Positions 8,030 through 16,975 of a stretch of DNA of 46,507 nucleotides are shown piece after piece; position 1 is the first letter of the stretch, and the number at the start of each line of letters is the position of its first letter. This DNA comes from Pseudomonadota bacterium (GTDB lineage Bacteria; Bdellovibrionota; FAC87; UBA2466): contig RFNV01000298.1 in the NCBI GenBank assembly GCA_009927005.1, positions 1 to 46,507 on the forward strand. The letters run 5' to 3'. The notes beneath the pieces were generated by a model. The model did not search any database. It was given only the letters and a program-made list of their open reading frames with translations, and had not been told where the DNA came from. A program made the position numbers and the translations under genes.

Positions 8030-8852
8030 GAGACTTACCTCGCAATTTGGGAATTTGAAGCGAATGACCGGACATGGATAAGTGGCAGAGCGCAAAGTCG
8101 TAGCGGATTGGATCCTCGGGACAAAAAAACCGTAAATTTTCGGTCGCTAGTTCGGCCACTTTCCACGTCGCTTGATCTGATCTCGTCCACCGTAAGCGTT
8201 TCAAAATCTGTAATAAATGTGTATCCACCGGCAAAATCAGTTGCTTAGGAGAAAGGTTTTTCCACAGTCCTAAGTCGATTCCATCTTTAGGCCGAACGAC
8301 CCAGCGAAGAAATAAATTAAGACGTTTACAAGCGCTCCCGCGGGCCGGATCTGAAATGAGGTATTTCAAATTTCGAGATCGCCTTTCCGCTGTTTTTCTT
8401 AGGGAGACGGGAAGAGGTTCAGCTTCAAATCGATTTACAAAAGAGCTTAGGAGCTCTCTCATCGGTTGTTGGCTTCCACCTTTAAGAAAAAAATCCTCAA
8501 TCGATTCATGCCGACGAAGAATACTCTGGAGTCTGTGCATCACTATCTCAATATCTTCTCCCGTGGTGAAGCGGTGGTAGAAACCAGACCACAATCCCTT
8601 TAAAGGGGCAGATTTTAAGAAGGCGTGTGGGTTTTTTCCGAGTGGGGATAACACCTTTTTAACGCTCGAGATGATCGTGGAAACACTCCCATAAGCTAAG
8701 AGAGCCGTTAAAAATGCAGCCAGCTCCTGATCTTTTGGTTCTTCATATTGATAAACGAGCCGAATCGGATCTTGGTTTCGGTGTGCAACTAAGTGGAAGT
8801 CTCGGTAAGCCTTTTCTAAGATAAGAGCTAAGTCCGGATTAAACTGGGCCAT
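8022..8852 (-). CDS. TIGR02757 (DUF2400) family protein
   Basis: 276 residues. I take the ATG at 8852, with AAGGTG nine bases upstream; a GTG in frame at 8864 is possible. Segments typical of TIGR02757 are DPIRLVYQYEEPKDQELAAF, LLAYGSVSTI, GLWSGFYHRFTTGEDI, RLNLFLRWVVRPKDGIDLG and the repair-enzyme-like VDTHLLQILKRL. The family is widespread in Bacteroidetes and deltaproteobacteria-like lineages and has no established function. The VDTH segment resembles helix-hairpin-helix DNA glycosylases, so a DNA-related role is an inference. It overlaps rlmE. Confidence 0.85.
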   Translation of the reverse strand: MAQFNPDLALILEKAYRDFHLVAHRNQDPIRLVYQYEEPKDQELAAFLTALLAYGSVSTIISSVKKVLSPLGKNPHAFLKSAPLKGLWSGFYHRFTTGEDIEIVMHRLQSILRRHESIEDFFLKGGSQQPMRELLSSFVNRFEAEPLPVSLRKTAERRSRNLKYLISDPARGSACKRLNLFLRWVVRPKDGIDLGLWKNLSPKQLILPVDTHLLQILKRLRWTRSDQATWKVAELATENLRFFCPEDPIRYDFALCHLSMSGHSLQIPKLRGKSHA

Positions 8853-8873
8853 AGAAGCCGGCACCTTACCAGG

Positions 8874-9380
8874 TTATTTGGGCCCAACCAAGCGAAGATG
8901 CTGCTTTCCTGGGGATTTAAATCGTGGGCAATCAACTAGTTCAAAGTTGAATTTATTCTTTTCTTCTAGTTCTCGAGCAATCTTAAGAATTTGAATCTGA
9001 GAGCCAAATGCCAAGCTTGAGCTCGTCTTTCCCATTTTTTCCTGTTCGTCTTGAACCTGGCGCATTTTCCTAAAAGCCAAAGAATCTAAAATGATCTTAG
9101 AAAAAGCAGGGCTCATCCCTGAAAGTGAGTAAGCGAGTAGCTTTGGGGAAACATGACTCAAAAGTTCAGCAAGAATGGACTCGTCCAAATAGATGATTTC
9201 TTCAAAAAAAACTACTTTTTTGAGGGCGGCCCTCAAAAAACTAGGATCCAGGCTAGCGACTTCGGTTATTATTTTATCCCGAACCTTCGGACTGGCTTGC
9301 TCGAGGATGCAGGCAAATTCGATAAGCCCCGCTCGAGTTTTTTTGAAGCGTTCAAGTTCGCGCTGCTTAATGACAGACAT
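8874..9380 (-). CDS. Stand-alone FliG C-terminal-domain-like protein
   Basis: 168 residues from the ATG at 9380; an ATG at 9404 is also in frame and neither has a good Shine-Dalgarno. The second half follows the FliG C-terminal pattern: VVFFEEIIYLDESILAELL (like the mF.FeDi..ld...iq.ll segment of FliG), LLAYSLSGM, IILDSLAFRKMRQ and the long final helix IQILKIARELEEKN. In FliG this domain forms the torque-generating rotor surface contacted by MotA. The FliF-binding N-terminal and middle domains are missing and there are no flagellar genes nearby. It could be a regulator or an adapted rotor-like domain. Confidence 0.6.
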   Translation of the reverse strand: MSVIKQRELERFKKTRAGLIEFACILEQASPKVRDKIITEVASLDPSFLRAALKKVVFFEEIIYLDESILAELLSHVSPKLLAYSLSGMSPAFSKIILDSLAFRKMRQVQDEQEKMGKTSSSLAFGSQIQILKIARELEEKNKFNFELVDCPRFKSPGKQHLRLVGPK

Positions 9381-9424
9381 GTAAGTATTGTAACATGAAA
9401 GCAACGCAATTTTAGGGAGACCCG

Positions 9425-10912
9425 ATGTCGACTTTTATTTTAGCTATCGATCAAGGAACCACAGGTACCACTGCTCTACTGGTGGATCGCGAACTCGAAA
9501 TAAAGGGAAAAGAGACGGTAGACTTTCCGCAACATTATCCAAAACCTTCCTGGGTTGAACATGATTTAGAGGAAATATGGAATTCGGTCCTAAAGGCGGT
9601 TGAACTCCTTCTGAAAAAAACTGGGGTCTCTCCCACGCAAGTATCCGCCATCGGAATTACGAACCAAAGAGAAACCACTGCTCTTTGGCAGCGCGATGAA
9701 AAGGGAACGCCTGTGGGAAAAGCCATTGTGTGGCAAGATAGGCGAACAGCTGATTTTTGCACATCGTTAAAATCAAAAAGTCTTGAGAAGAAAATTCAAA
9801 AGAAGACAGGCCTTCTCCTCGACCCCTATTTTAGTGCCACCAAAATTCATTGGAGATTTAAGAACGATTCCGGGCTAAGCACTTTGGCCCGTTCCGGAAA
9901 GCTTTGTTTTGGAACCATCGACTCCTATTTGCTTTACCGCATGTCGGGGGAGCACAAAACAGATGTGTCGAATGCGAGCAGAACTCTTCTCATGGACTTG
10001 AAAAGTTGTGAGTGGGATGAGGACTTGCTCAAGCTCTTTAAGGTTCCTCGAGGCATTCTTCCCGAGATTTGCCCTTCAGCCGTTTTATACGGAAAGACAA
10101 AAGGCTTTGGCCCTCTGCCCAATGGAATTCCGATTACGGGAATCGCAGGCGATCAGCAGGCGGCGCTCTTTGGACAAGCCTGCTTTGAAAAGGGAAGTGC
10201 TAAATGTACTTATGGAACGGGGGCCTTCGCTTTAGTGAATACGGGGAATACCCCAGTGTTTTCAAAGCATGGCATGTTGACGACCGTTAGTTGGAAATTA
10301 AAAGACAAAGTAACTTATGGTTTGGAAGGGAGTGCCTTTATTGCGGGCGCCGCAGTTCAGTGGCTTAAAGAGGGGCTTGGGATTTTGAGTGCCTCCCAGG
10401 AGGTGGAGGAACTGGCTGTCTCGGTCTCCGACAGCGCTGGAGTTCTTTTTGTTCCCGCTCTCTCCGGAATGGGAGCCCCTCACTGGATTCCGGGAGCTAC
10501 GGGGCTCCTCACGGGACTTACTCGAGGAACTTCTCCAGCCCACATCGCAAGGGCTACGTTAGAGGGAGTTGCTTTTCAGGTGAATGAACTGCTGGGCGCG
10601 ATGAAAAAAGATTCTGAGCGCAAGCTTTCACCCCTGAAAGTAGATGGGGGAGCTTCAGAAAATAGTTTTCTGATGCAGTTTCAAGCGGATCTTTCCCAAG
10701 TTCCCGTGATTCGCTCCCAGGTCATCGAAACCACGGCTCTTGGAGCCGCTTTGCAGGCAGGCCTTGGGATCGGATTCTGGAGCGATTTAGATGAAATTAC
10801 TAAAAAGTGGAAAACTGATAAGACCTTTAAGCCTCAAATGTCAGCAAAAGAAAGAAAAGAAAAAATTCAAAAATGGGAAAAAGCAATTAAAGCTCTAAAG
10901 GTGCTCGTTTAG
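9425..10912 (+). CDS. glpK: Glycerol kinase
   Basis: 495 residues, full length for the family. It phosphorylates glycerol to sn-glycerol 3-phosphate with ATP in the cytosol. FGGY-family marks: phosphate-binding AIDQGTTGTTALL at the N-terminus, ITNQRETT, IVWQDRRTADF, LLMDL, catalytic Asp in GIAGDQQAALFGQ, the ATPase-fold segment AKCTYGTGAFALVNTG and the C-terminal DGGASENSFLMQFQADL. GGGAG-like GGGAG in front of the ATG supports the start. No glpF or glpD lies nearby. It is convergent with radA, the stops overlapping by 18 bases. Confidence 0.95.
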   Translation: MSTFILAIDQGTTGTTALLVDRELEIKGKETVDFPQHYPKPSWVEHDLEEIWNSVLKAVELLLKKTGVSPTQVSAIGITNQRETTALWQRDEKGTPVGKAIVWQDRRTADFCTSLKSKSLEKKIQKKTGLLLDPYFSATKIHWRFKNDSGLSTLARSGKLCFGTIDSYLLYRMSGEHKTDVSNASRTLLMDLKSCEWDEDLLKLFKVPRGILPEICPSAVLYGKTKGFGPLPNGIPITGIAGDQQAALFGQACFEKGSAKCTYGTGAFALVNTGNTPVFSKHGMLTTVSWKLKDKVTYGLEGSAFIAGAAVQWLKEGLGILSASQEVEELAVSVSDSAGVLFVPALSGMGAPHWIPGATGLLTGLTRGTSPAHIARATLEGVAFQVNELLGAMKKDSERKLSPLKVDGGASENSFLMQFQADLSQVPVIRSQVIETTALGAALQAGLGIGFWSDLDEITKKWKTDKTFKPQMSAKERKEKIQKWEKAIKALKVLV

Positions 10913-12259
10913 TTGGCGAATATGATCGATCCCGATGATGTCCATTTGAGGAAATTCCTTAGACATCTCCTTTGCGATCTTCATGGGAACATAGGCTTGT
11001 TTTAGACCGATTCTTTGAGCTTCTTTCAAACGAATGGCGGCTTTGGGAACGCTTCTTACTTCTCCTCCGAGTCCCACCTCGCCAAAGAAAACCGTTTTTG
11101 GATTAATTGTTTTTCCGGTTTCACTTGAAATTAAAGCAGCAACAACCCCTAGGTCGGTGGCCGTCTCATTGATTCGGATTCCCCCCGCAATATTGAGATA
11201 AACATCTTGATCATAGAGCCGATACCCACCGCGTTTTTCAAGAATCGCTACCAGCAAACAAAGTCGATTTTGATCTATTCCCAGCGCAGTCCTCCGGGGC
11301 ATCGCAAGAGCGCTGTGAGAGACCAGCGCTTGTACTTCCACTAAGATAGGACGAGTCCCCTCGACGCTTGCGACAATGACCGAGCCTGGGATCGTTTGAG
11401 GTCTCTCTGATAAAAAAAGTTCAGACGGATTTGTAACTTGGCGCATGCCTTGGCTGCCCATTTCAAAAACCCCAATTTCGTGCGTGGAACCGAATCGGTT
11501 TTTATTGGACCTAAGCACTCTAAAGTTTTGAGATGACGTTCCCTCGAAATAAAGAACTACATCCACCATGTGTTCCAAAACTTTGGGCCCAGCTATTGCG
11601 CCTTCTTTAGTGACATGCCCCACGAGAAAAGCGGCCATGTTCCTTCCCTTACAAGTAGCAATGATCGCATTGGAACACTCGCGCAACTGTCCAACGCTAC
11701 CCGGTTGAGACTCCATTTCCTGGCTGTGGACCGTTTGTACCGAATCCAGAATCAAAATCTGCGGGTTTGTTCTTTCAATGTGACCCAAAATTGATTCCAA
11801 AGAAGTTTCAGAGACAAAAAGGATTCGATCGGTACTTACTCCCAATCGAGAGGCTCTTAAAGCTACTTGCGATCCAGACTCTTCTCCACTGACGTAGAGA
11901 ACAGTCTTTCCTGAGCGTCCAAATTGATCCGCTGCCTGTAGAAGCAGAGTCGATTTTCCAACCCCTGGTTCGCCTCCTAGCAAAACCACACTTCCTGGAA
12001 CCAGGCCGCCCCCCAAAACGTTGTCTAGTTCGGGAAGGTCTGAAATATACCTTGGATAGTCACTAGCTAAAATCTGAGAGATTGGTTCGGGATTTGTCTG
12101 GCTGGTGCTGCCAGTGGTTTTACTTCCCGCGGAAGAGGAGGCTTCACGTTCTTCAACAACACTGTTCCACTCCCCGCAGTCAGTGCATCGTCCCACCCAT
12201 TTAGAGTACTGCTGCCCGCATTGTTGGCATGCGAAAATAAATTTAGTTTTGTTTTTCAC
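10895..12259 (-). CDS. radA: DNA repair protein RadA
   Basis: 454 residues, complete. An N-terminal C4 zinc finger (Cys11, Cys14, Cys25, Cys28) precedes the RecA-like ATPase with Walker A GGEPGVGKST (95-104), Walker B-like ILILDSVQTV and the RadA-specific KNRFG motif (SNKNRFGSTHE). The C-terminal third is the Lon-protease-like domain (LGIDQNRLCLLVAILEKRGG, GEVGLGGEVRSV) without peptidase activity. RadA is a branch-migration helicase acting with RecA in recombinational repair. It stands as its own unit, with a 200-base gap upstream that holds no other gene I can recognise. Confidence 0.95.
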   Translation of the reverse strand: MKNKTKFIFACQQCGQQYSKWVGRCTDCGEWNSVVEEREASSSAGSKTTGSTSQTNPEPISQILASDYPRYISDLPELDNVLGGGLVPGSVVLLGGEPGVGKSTLLLQAADQFGRSGKTVLYVSGEESGSQVALRASRLGVSTDRILFVSETSLESILGHIERTNPQILILDSVQTVHSQEMESQPGSVGQLRECSNAIIATCKGRNMAAFLVGHVTKEGAIAGPKVLEHMVDVVLYFEGTSSQNFRVLRSNKNRFGSTHEIGVFEMGSQGMRQVTNPSELFLSERPQTIPGSVIVASVEGTRPILVEVQALVSHSALAMPRRTALGIDQNRLCLLVAILEKRGGYRLYDQDVYLNIAGGIRINETATDLGVVAALISSETGKTINPKTVFFGEVGLGGEVRSVPKAAIRLKEAQRIGLKQAYVPMKIAKEMSKEFPQMDIIGIDHIRQLNEHL

Positions 12260-12460
12260 AGATTTTGTTTTCCCAGCCGTACTTCGCTACGTCAACCTTT
12301 ATAAAGAAGCGTGGTGTTGTGGATTGTATGCGGTGCGAATGACAAAGCAAAAAGCGTCAGGGAACCGACATTGATTTTTTTAGTGTGGTCGATAAACTTA
12401 AATTTGTAGGTTCTTTTTTCTTCGCATTTTTTCATCTTAAATCCTTAAACGAAAGCCCAT

Positions 12461-13294
12461 ATGCAAACTGCCAAGGCAGCTCTCTTAGATTGTATTCGCA
12501 ACAATAACTTGCTCGAAGGAAGTCTCCTGGTGGGTCAGATTCAGGATTCTGCCTTTGAAATCCAATCCCATGTCGACTTGCTTGAGCATTCTATTGAACA
12601 GGCACGAGTTCGGGCTGAGAAGTCGAAGGAAGATCCCTTGGCTGTGGTCGAGGCCATCAACCACGTTATTTTTAAGGTGTTAGGCATTGAAGGAAAAAGT
12701 GATAAATACAAACAGGTCATTGATGATCCTAATCGATACTATCTCCACTTAGTGCTTGAGAAAAAGATCGCAAGTCCCCTTTGTCTTGCGGCTATCTATA
12801 GCATTTTTGCCCAAGGACTTGGGCTCTCCTACGAGTGTTTGGCTCTGCCTTCGTATTATTTGATGCGGATTCATTCTGAGGGCATGGATTTTTACATCGA
12901 TGTTTTTGACCATGGTAAGCTCCTCTCACAAGAGGAATTTCAGAAAAAGTTTCGTTCGGCTTTGCACAAAAGCCGAATGCTATCCGCAAGTCTTTTTGAA
13001 AAAGTAAATTCGACTCAGCTTATTTCTCGACTGGTTCAACAGCTTAAGCACATTTACATTTTGAGAAGCCAAGCTGTTGAGGCGCTTCGGGCCGTCGAGA
13101 TCTTAACTTCCCTTTTCCCAGACAATCCAGAGTTTACGCGAGACCGAGGCATTCTCTATTGCGAGATGGAGTATTTTTCAAAAGCGATGGACGATTTGAA
13201 GCTCTATTTGGATGTGCGACCTCAAGCAGAAGATGTTCACGAAATCAAAAAGCTCACGCAAATGCTTAAGGGATATCGCGAGATTCTCAATTAA
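12461..13294 (+). CDS. SirB1-family transglutaminase-like protein with TPR tail
   Basis: 277 residues. The middle (about 75-170) matches the SirB1/Transglut_core2 fold: NRYYLHLVLEKKIASPLCLA, IYSIFAQGLGLSYECLALP, YYLMRIHS and FYIDVFDHGKLLS. The C-terminal ~90 residues form two TPR-like hairpins. Members usually lack a full transglutaminase triad and are thought to be non-catalytic or of unknown activity; I see no obvious Cys-His-Asp triad here. The start is the first ATG in a good frame, with only a weak purine stretch upstream. It reads divergently from radA. Confidence 0.75.
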   Translation: MQTAKAALLDCIRNNNLLEGSLLVGQIQDSAFEIQSHVDLLEHSIEQARVRAEKSKEDPLAVVEAINHVIFKVLGIEGKSDKYKQVIDDPNRYYLHLVLEKKIASPLCLAAIYSIFAQGLGLSYECLALPSYYLMRIHSEGMDFYIDVFDHGKLLSQEEFQKKFRSALHKSRMLSASLFEKVNSTQLISRLVQQLKHIYILRSQAVEALRAVEILTSLFPDNPEFTRDRGILYCEMEYFSKAMDDLKLYLDVRPQAEDVHEIKKLTQMLKGYREILN

Positions 13295-13300
13295 GACCGC

Positions 13301-14167
13301 TTATCTGCGTCGGTGAGATGATCTGAGTGTTCGATTCTTTTTCGGGGGCTCTATCTCAGTTTCGGGTACTCTAGCAATTGTCCCACCAGCCAAACTGGCA
13401 AGACCGCGCCCGCCCACCATCGTTGAATAAGATTGCCCCACCACAATTCCTCGATCTCTGGGAACTTCCATTGGTCTTCCTACTGTGCGGCGTTTTTTTA
13501 TGATGCTTGCATTTCTCAGAAGTTGATCGCTACCGGAAAGAGTTGGTGGCATCGCCTGAATAGCGGCGAGGGTTTCCATAATGAGTCGATTAATGTCATT
13601 TAGCCCGGTACTCAGTTTTGTGTTTAGCTGAGGGAGTTCAGGCCTCTTGGCTGATTCTTCAATTTGCTTTTTTATTTCGTCCAAAAACTGTTGGGATTCA
13701 GAATCCGGTTTTCCAGATTGCCCCACCAACTCCTCTAACGCTTTTTGAGCAGGATTCGAAGAGTAATTAGGAATTTGTCCGAAAGCGGAAGCTTCTAGTG
13801 GCTTTATTGAATTAGAATTTCCAGAAGATTGCCCACCGCTACCACTACCGCCTCCACCGCCTCCACCGCCACCACCACTACCACTTCCTCCGCTTCCGCC
13901 CATCAGATTCTGGAGTTGGCTTTGGAGTTGTTGCTGCATTTGTTGGCGCCGCTGAAGCTGTTGTTGTTGAGCAACCCATTGTTGATATTCTTTTTCAGTG
14001 GCTTGGTAAGAGCCACCTCCGGGGAGTGGAATATTATAAGGACGAGGCTCATTTTCAGATTCTTCTTCTTCTTTGCCGGCTACTTCGCAGATTCCATTCG
14101 AACAACCCGCTTGGACCGATGTCGAAAGAAAAAATCCAAGCATTAAAATGATGAGTAAGCCGTTCAT
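13301..14167 (-). CDS. Secreted polyglycine/glutamine-rich hypothetical protein
   Basis: 288 residues. A signal peptide (MNGLLIILMLGFFLSTSVQA) is followed by GCSNGICEV. The residue before the Gly-Cys is Ala after Gln, which is a poor lipobox, so cleavage by signal peptidase I is more likely. Residues ~60-90 are glutamine-rich (a run of QQ pairs), then comes a Gly/Ser run encoded by GGT/GGA-type codons around 13845-13900, then a helical region and a basic Arg-rich end. No domain is recognised. The low-complexity linker would make the protein flexible and possibly surface-exposed or periplasmic. Confidence 0.6.
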   Translation of the reverse strand: MNGLLIILMLGFFLSTSVQAGCSNGICEVAGKEEEESENEPRPYNIPLPGGGSYQATEKEYQQWVAQQQQLQRRQQMQQQLQSQLQNLMGGSGGSGSGGGGGGGGGGSGSGGQSSGNSNSIKPLEASAFGQIPNYSSNPAQKALEELVGQSGKPDSESQQFLDEIKKQIEESAKRPELPQLNTKLSTGLNDINRLIMETLAAIQAMPPTLSGSDQLLRNASIIKKRRTVGRPMEVPRDRGIVVGQSYSTMVGGRGLASLAGGTIARVPETEIEPPKKNRTLRSSHRRR

Positions 14168-14328
14168 AAAAATGGTTTTCCACTTTCTAAATAGTGCATT
14201 CGAACGGCCAGATTTTTAGCCGAGAACCGTATTCTTAATTTGACTAAAGAGTGGACAGGCACTGGCGGCCACGGTGTAAGTCACTGAAATTACAGTTCTT
14301 TTTGTGAGTATCGGCTTGAAAACAGGAC

Positions 14329-15249
14329 CTAGCACCAATCGTTTACTTTTTGAACAATTTGATGGGCTGAGAAACCGTATTTTTCAAACAGTTCATCGGG
14401 CAGTCCCGACTCTCCGTAGGTGTCTTGAACCCCTAATCGAAGCAGTTTCCCTTGAAATCCGTTTTCGCTCAAGACTTCAGACACAGCGGATCCTAAGCCG
14501 CCAATGACGTTGTGATCTTCCACGGTCACAATGTGCGTGCATTCGTGGGCCAAAGTTTTTAGAAGATCTCTATCAATTGGTTTGATGGTGTGAATATCGA
14601 CGACCCAGGGATTGTGTTTCGCTAGTTTTTCAGAAGCCTGAAGAGCTTCAGTCACAGCAGCACCTGTCCCAATCAAAGCGAGCTTAGCTCCCTTTTTCAG
14701 GACGATTCCCTTCCCGATTTTAAAAACAGCTTCAGAGGCATGAACATCAGGCAGCTTCTGGCGGGTGAGACGCAAATAAACAGGTCCTTGGTAATCCACT
14801 GCGAATCGGACCGCCGCTCTTGTTGTTTTATCATCACTGGGATTGATAACGGTCATCCCGGGCAACCCGCGCATGAGGTTCATATCTTCCAACCCCATTT
14901 GAGTGTAACCATCTTCGCCAATTCCTAATCCTGCGTGTGTTCCCACAAGCTTTACGTTTGCTCTCGAATAACCCACAGAGACTCGAATAGTTTCATATTT
15001 GCCAGTGAGAAAGCAGCCAAAGCTACAGCAAAACGGAATCAAACCAGAAAATGCCATACCTGCGGCAGTGCCTATCATATTGGCTTCTGCAATTCCCATT
15101 TGGAAAAATCTCTCGGGAAAAGACTTTGCAAACGTAACACTCTTTGTGCTGACACTTAAGTCTGCATCTAAAACTACAATGGCTGGATTTTCTTTTCCAA
15201 GATCCCGGACCGCTTCTCCAAAGCTATCGCGAGTTGCTTTAGCACCCAT
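14329..15249 (-). CDS. Transketolase, C-terminal subunit
   Basis: 306 residues carrying the pyrimidine-binding and C-terminal transketolase domains: AIVVLDADLSVSTKS, FPERFFQMGIAEANMIGTAAG with the catalytic Glu that activates thiamine diphosphate, LVGTHAGLGIGEDGYTQMG, and the C-terminal domain from GIVLKKGAKLALIGTGAAV onward. With the partner at 15249-16097 it rebuilds a full transketolase, moving two-carbon ketol units between sugar phosphates in the pentose phosphate pathway. The ATG shares one base with the stop of the N-terminal gene (TAATG), so translation is coupled. A one-chain ancestor is not implied: split transketolases are known in archaea and many bacteria. Confidence 0.92.
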   Translation of the reverse strand: MGAKATRDSFGEAVRDLGKENPAIVVLDADLSVSTKSVTFAKSFPERFFQMGIAEANMIGTAAGMAFSGLIPFCCSFGCFLTGKYETIRVSVGYSRANVKLVGTHAGLGIGEDGYTQMGLEDMNLMRGLPGMTVINPSDDKTTRAAVRFAVDYQGPVYLRLTRQKLPDVHASEAVFKIGKGIVLKKGAKLALIGTGAAVTEALQASEKLAKHNPWVVDIHTIKPIDRDLLKTLAHECTHIVTVEDHNVIGGLGSAVSEVLSENGFQGKLLRLGVQDTYGESGLPDELFEKYGFSAHQIVQKVNDWC

Positions 15250-16097
15250 TAGGATTTCTCCCCTTTTAACTCTTCGAGAGCTTTTTTGAGTTCCTCAGCA
15301 GTAGGAGCAACTCCATGCCAGCTGATCTTATCTTCCATGAAAGACACTCCTTTGCCCTTCACAGTTTTTGCCAAAATAAGAGTTGGTCGCTCTTTCTCTC
15401 CTCGAGCTTTTTCCAGAGCCGAAATAATTTCAGAAAAAGAATGCCCATTAATTTTTTGAACAGCCCAGTTAAAAGACCGCCATTTATCCGCAATGGGTTC
15501 GAGATCCATTACTTCTGTTACGTGACCATCAATTTGCCCATTGTTATTATCTAAAATCGCAACCAAATTACCTAGTTTGTACTTGGGTGCTGACATTGCC
15601 GTTTCCCAAATCTGCCCCTCTTGAGTTTCTCCATCGCCCATCAAGCAAAAGACGCGCGATGTTTTTTTCTGAAGCTTAAGAGCTAATGCAATTCCCTGGG
15701 CAATGGAGAGCCCCTGCCCAAGAGAGCCAGTCGAAGCTTCAACAAATGGTAAGACGACTCGATCGGGATGACCCTGGAGTCGGGAGTTAATTCGACGCAA
15801 AGTGGAGAGTTCTGATTCGGGAATAATACCCAGTTGAGACAAAACTGCATAGAGGGCGGGAACTCCATGGCCCTTCGACAGGACAAACCGGTCCCGATCT
15901 TCCCAAGCGGAATTTTTAGGGTCCATCTGCATTTCGTGAAAAAACAGAGCCGTGATCAAATCAATTGCCGAAAGTGAGCCTCCCGGATGTCCGCTTTGGG
16001 CCTTTTCAAGCATCGTTAAGATGAGCCTGCGGCATTTCAGGGAAATAGATTCTAATTCGGATTGGGGAAGCCTTAAGGGAGCTCGTGAACTTGACAT
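15249..16097 (-). CDS. Transketolase, N-terminal subunit
   Basis: 282 residues from the ATG at 16097; a TTG in frame at 16133 is a weaker alternative. The thiamine-diphosphate domain is intact: SGHPGGSLSAIDLI, SKGHGVPALYAVL, STGSLGQGLSIAQGIALA, and the cofactor motif GDGETQEGQIWE...ILDNNNGQIDG, which binds Mg2+ and the diphosphate. It needs the C-terminal subunit encoded directly downstream (TAATG overlap) to form the active site at the dimer interface. It lies divergent from the membrane protein at 16202. Confidence 0.92.
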   Translation of the reverse strand: MSSSRAPLRLPQSELESISLKCRRLILTMLEKAQSGHPGGSLSAIDLITALFFHEMQMDPKNSAWEDRDRFVLSKGHGVPALYAVLSQLGIIPESELSTLRRINSRLQGHPDRVVLPFVEASTGSLGQGLSIAQGIALALKLQKKTSRVFCLMGDGETQEGQIWETAMSAPKYKLGNLVAILDNNNGQIDGHVTEVMDLEPIADKWRSFNWAVQKINGHSFSEIISALEKARGEKERPTLILAKTVKGKGVSFMEDKISWHGVAPTAEELKKALEELKGEKS

Positions 16098-16201
16098 TAG
16101 AAGTCTTATAATCGGATGGCCATCAACCTGCAACGGTCTTCGGGGCCCGAATGTTCAAAATCTTGCGTCGATGCGTGGTTTCGGCTAGGGTGCCAAGCCA
16201 A

Positions 16202-16975
16202 ATGACGGGTTTTTTCGGATTCGCTTCCAGTCTTAGTTCATGTCTTCTCGGCTTGGCCATCCTTTTGGGCTATTTGGGACACCCAAGTCATTTGATGGTT
16301 AGCTTAAATGCCGCATTTTTTGCCATTTCCGCGCATTGTTTGATTTTTGGTATTTTTACCGGTGCGGGCAAAGACACCCGGGAATTAGTCCAAGATCTCC
16401 ACTTAAATCCAGAGTTTGTTGGTCAGACGAAATCGTTTAGAAAAATTACTTTTCCTCCAGCTCTCTATGCGATTTTGATGATTCTGATCACTGCCTTTCT
16501 CGGGGGGGGGCTCTCCGTCGCAAGGGGTACTTACTGGTCCACTCTTCATGGGCTAATGGCATGGCTTACTTTTGCTTATAACCTTAAAACGTTTTGGCTT
16601 GAGTACCGTTGTGTGCGAGAAAACGCAGCCATTCTTAAGCGAGTTAATTCGGAGGCCGCAAAGGTAACAACGGAACATCCCGAGTTGGCCGCTCCTGAAA
16701 ATTTTGAATCCCCAGAAATCGTAGATGGGCTTGGGGGATATCAATGGGGAAGCCACGTTTTTGCTCTAGGAAAATTTCTTTGTTTTTTAGGGTGGAATAC
16801 TTTTCTGCCTTACATTTACATGAGATTTATTATGGGGATGATTCGTCTTCCTGTTTGGCCCTTCATTGTTCTTTCAGTCGTTTTTTTTAGCGCCGGGTAT
16901 TTTCTTAGGTGGAAATACAAACAGTATCGCCCGGGAGGGGCTACTCCCCAGAGGCCTGTAGACGGTTCTGTGTAA
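16202..16975 (+). CDS. Hypothetical multi-pass membrane protein
   Basis: 257 residues from the ATG at 16202 (GGGTG nine bases upstream); an ATG at 16151 is also in frame and would add 17 basic residues. About six hydrophobic segments are visible: two near residues 5-50, one near 90-110, one near 120-140, and two in the last 70 residues. Between them lies a cytoplasmic-looking stretch with EYRCVRENAAILKR and a Glu/Pro-rich loop. I recognise no family. It overlaps the convergent rhomboid gene by 35 bases. Confidence 0.6.
   Translation: MTGFFGFASSLSSCLLGLAILLGYLGHPSHLMVSLNAAFFAISAHCLIFGIFTGAGKDTRELVQDLHLNPEFVGQTKSFRKITFPPALYAILMILITAFLGGGLSVARGTYWSTLHGLMAWLTFAYNLKTFWLEYRCVRENAAILKRVNSEAAKVTTEHPELAAPENFESPEIVDGLGGYQWGSHVFALGKFLCFLGWNTFLPYIYMRFIMGMIRLPVWPFIVLSVVFFSAGYFLRWKYKQYRPGGATPQRPVDGSV

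Noticed and set aside
12380-12400. GTCGATAA upstream of the SirB1-like gene as a sigma-28 -10 element
   Set aside because: No acceptable -35 (TAAAGTTT) at 11 to 12 bases distance.
13829-14146. Thr/Ala-rich 105-codon frame opposite the polyglycine gene
   Set aside because: The composition is simply the complement of the Gly-codon repeat; no independent support.
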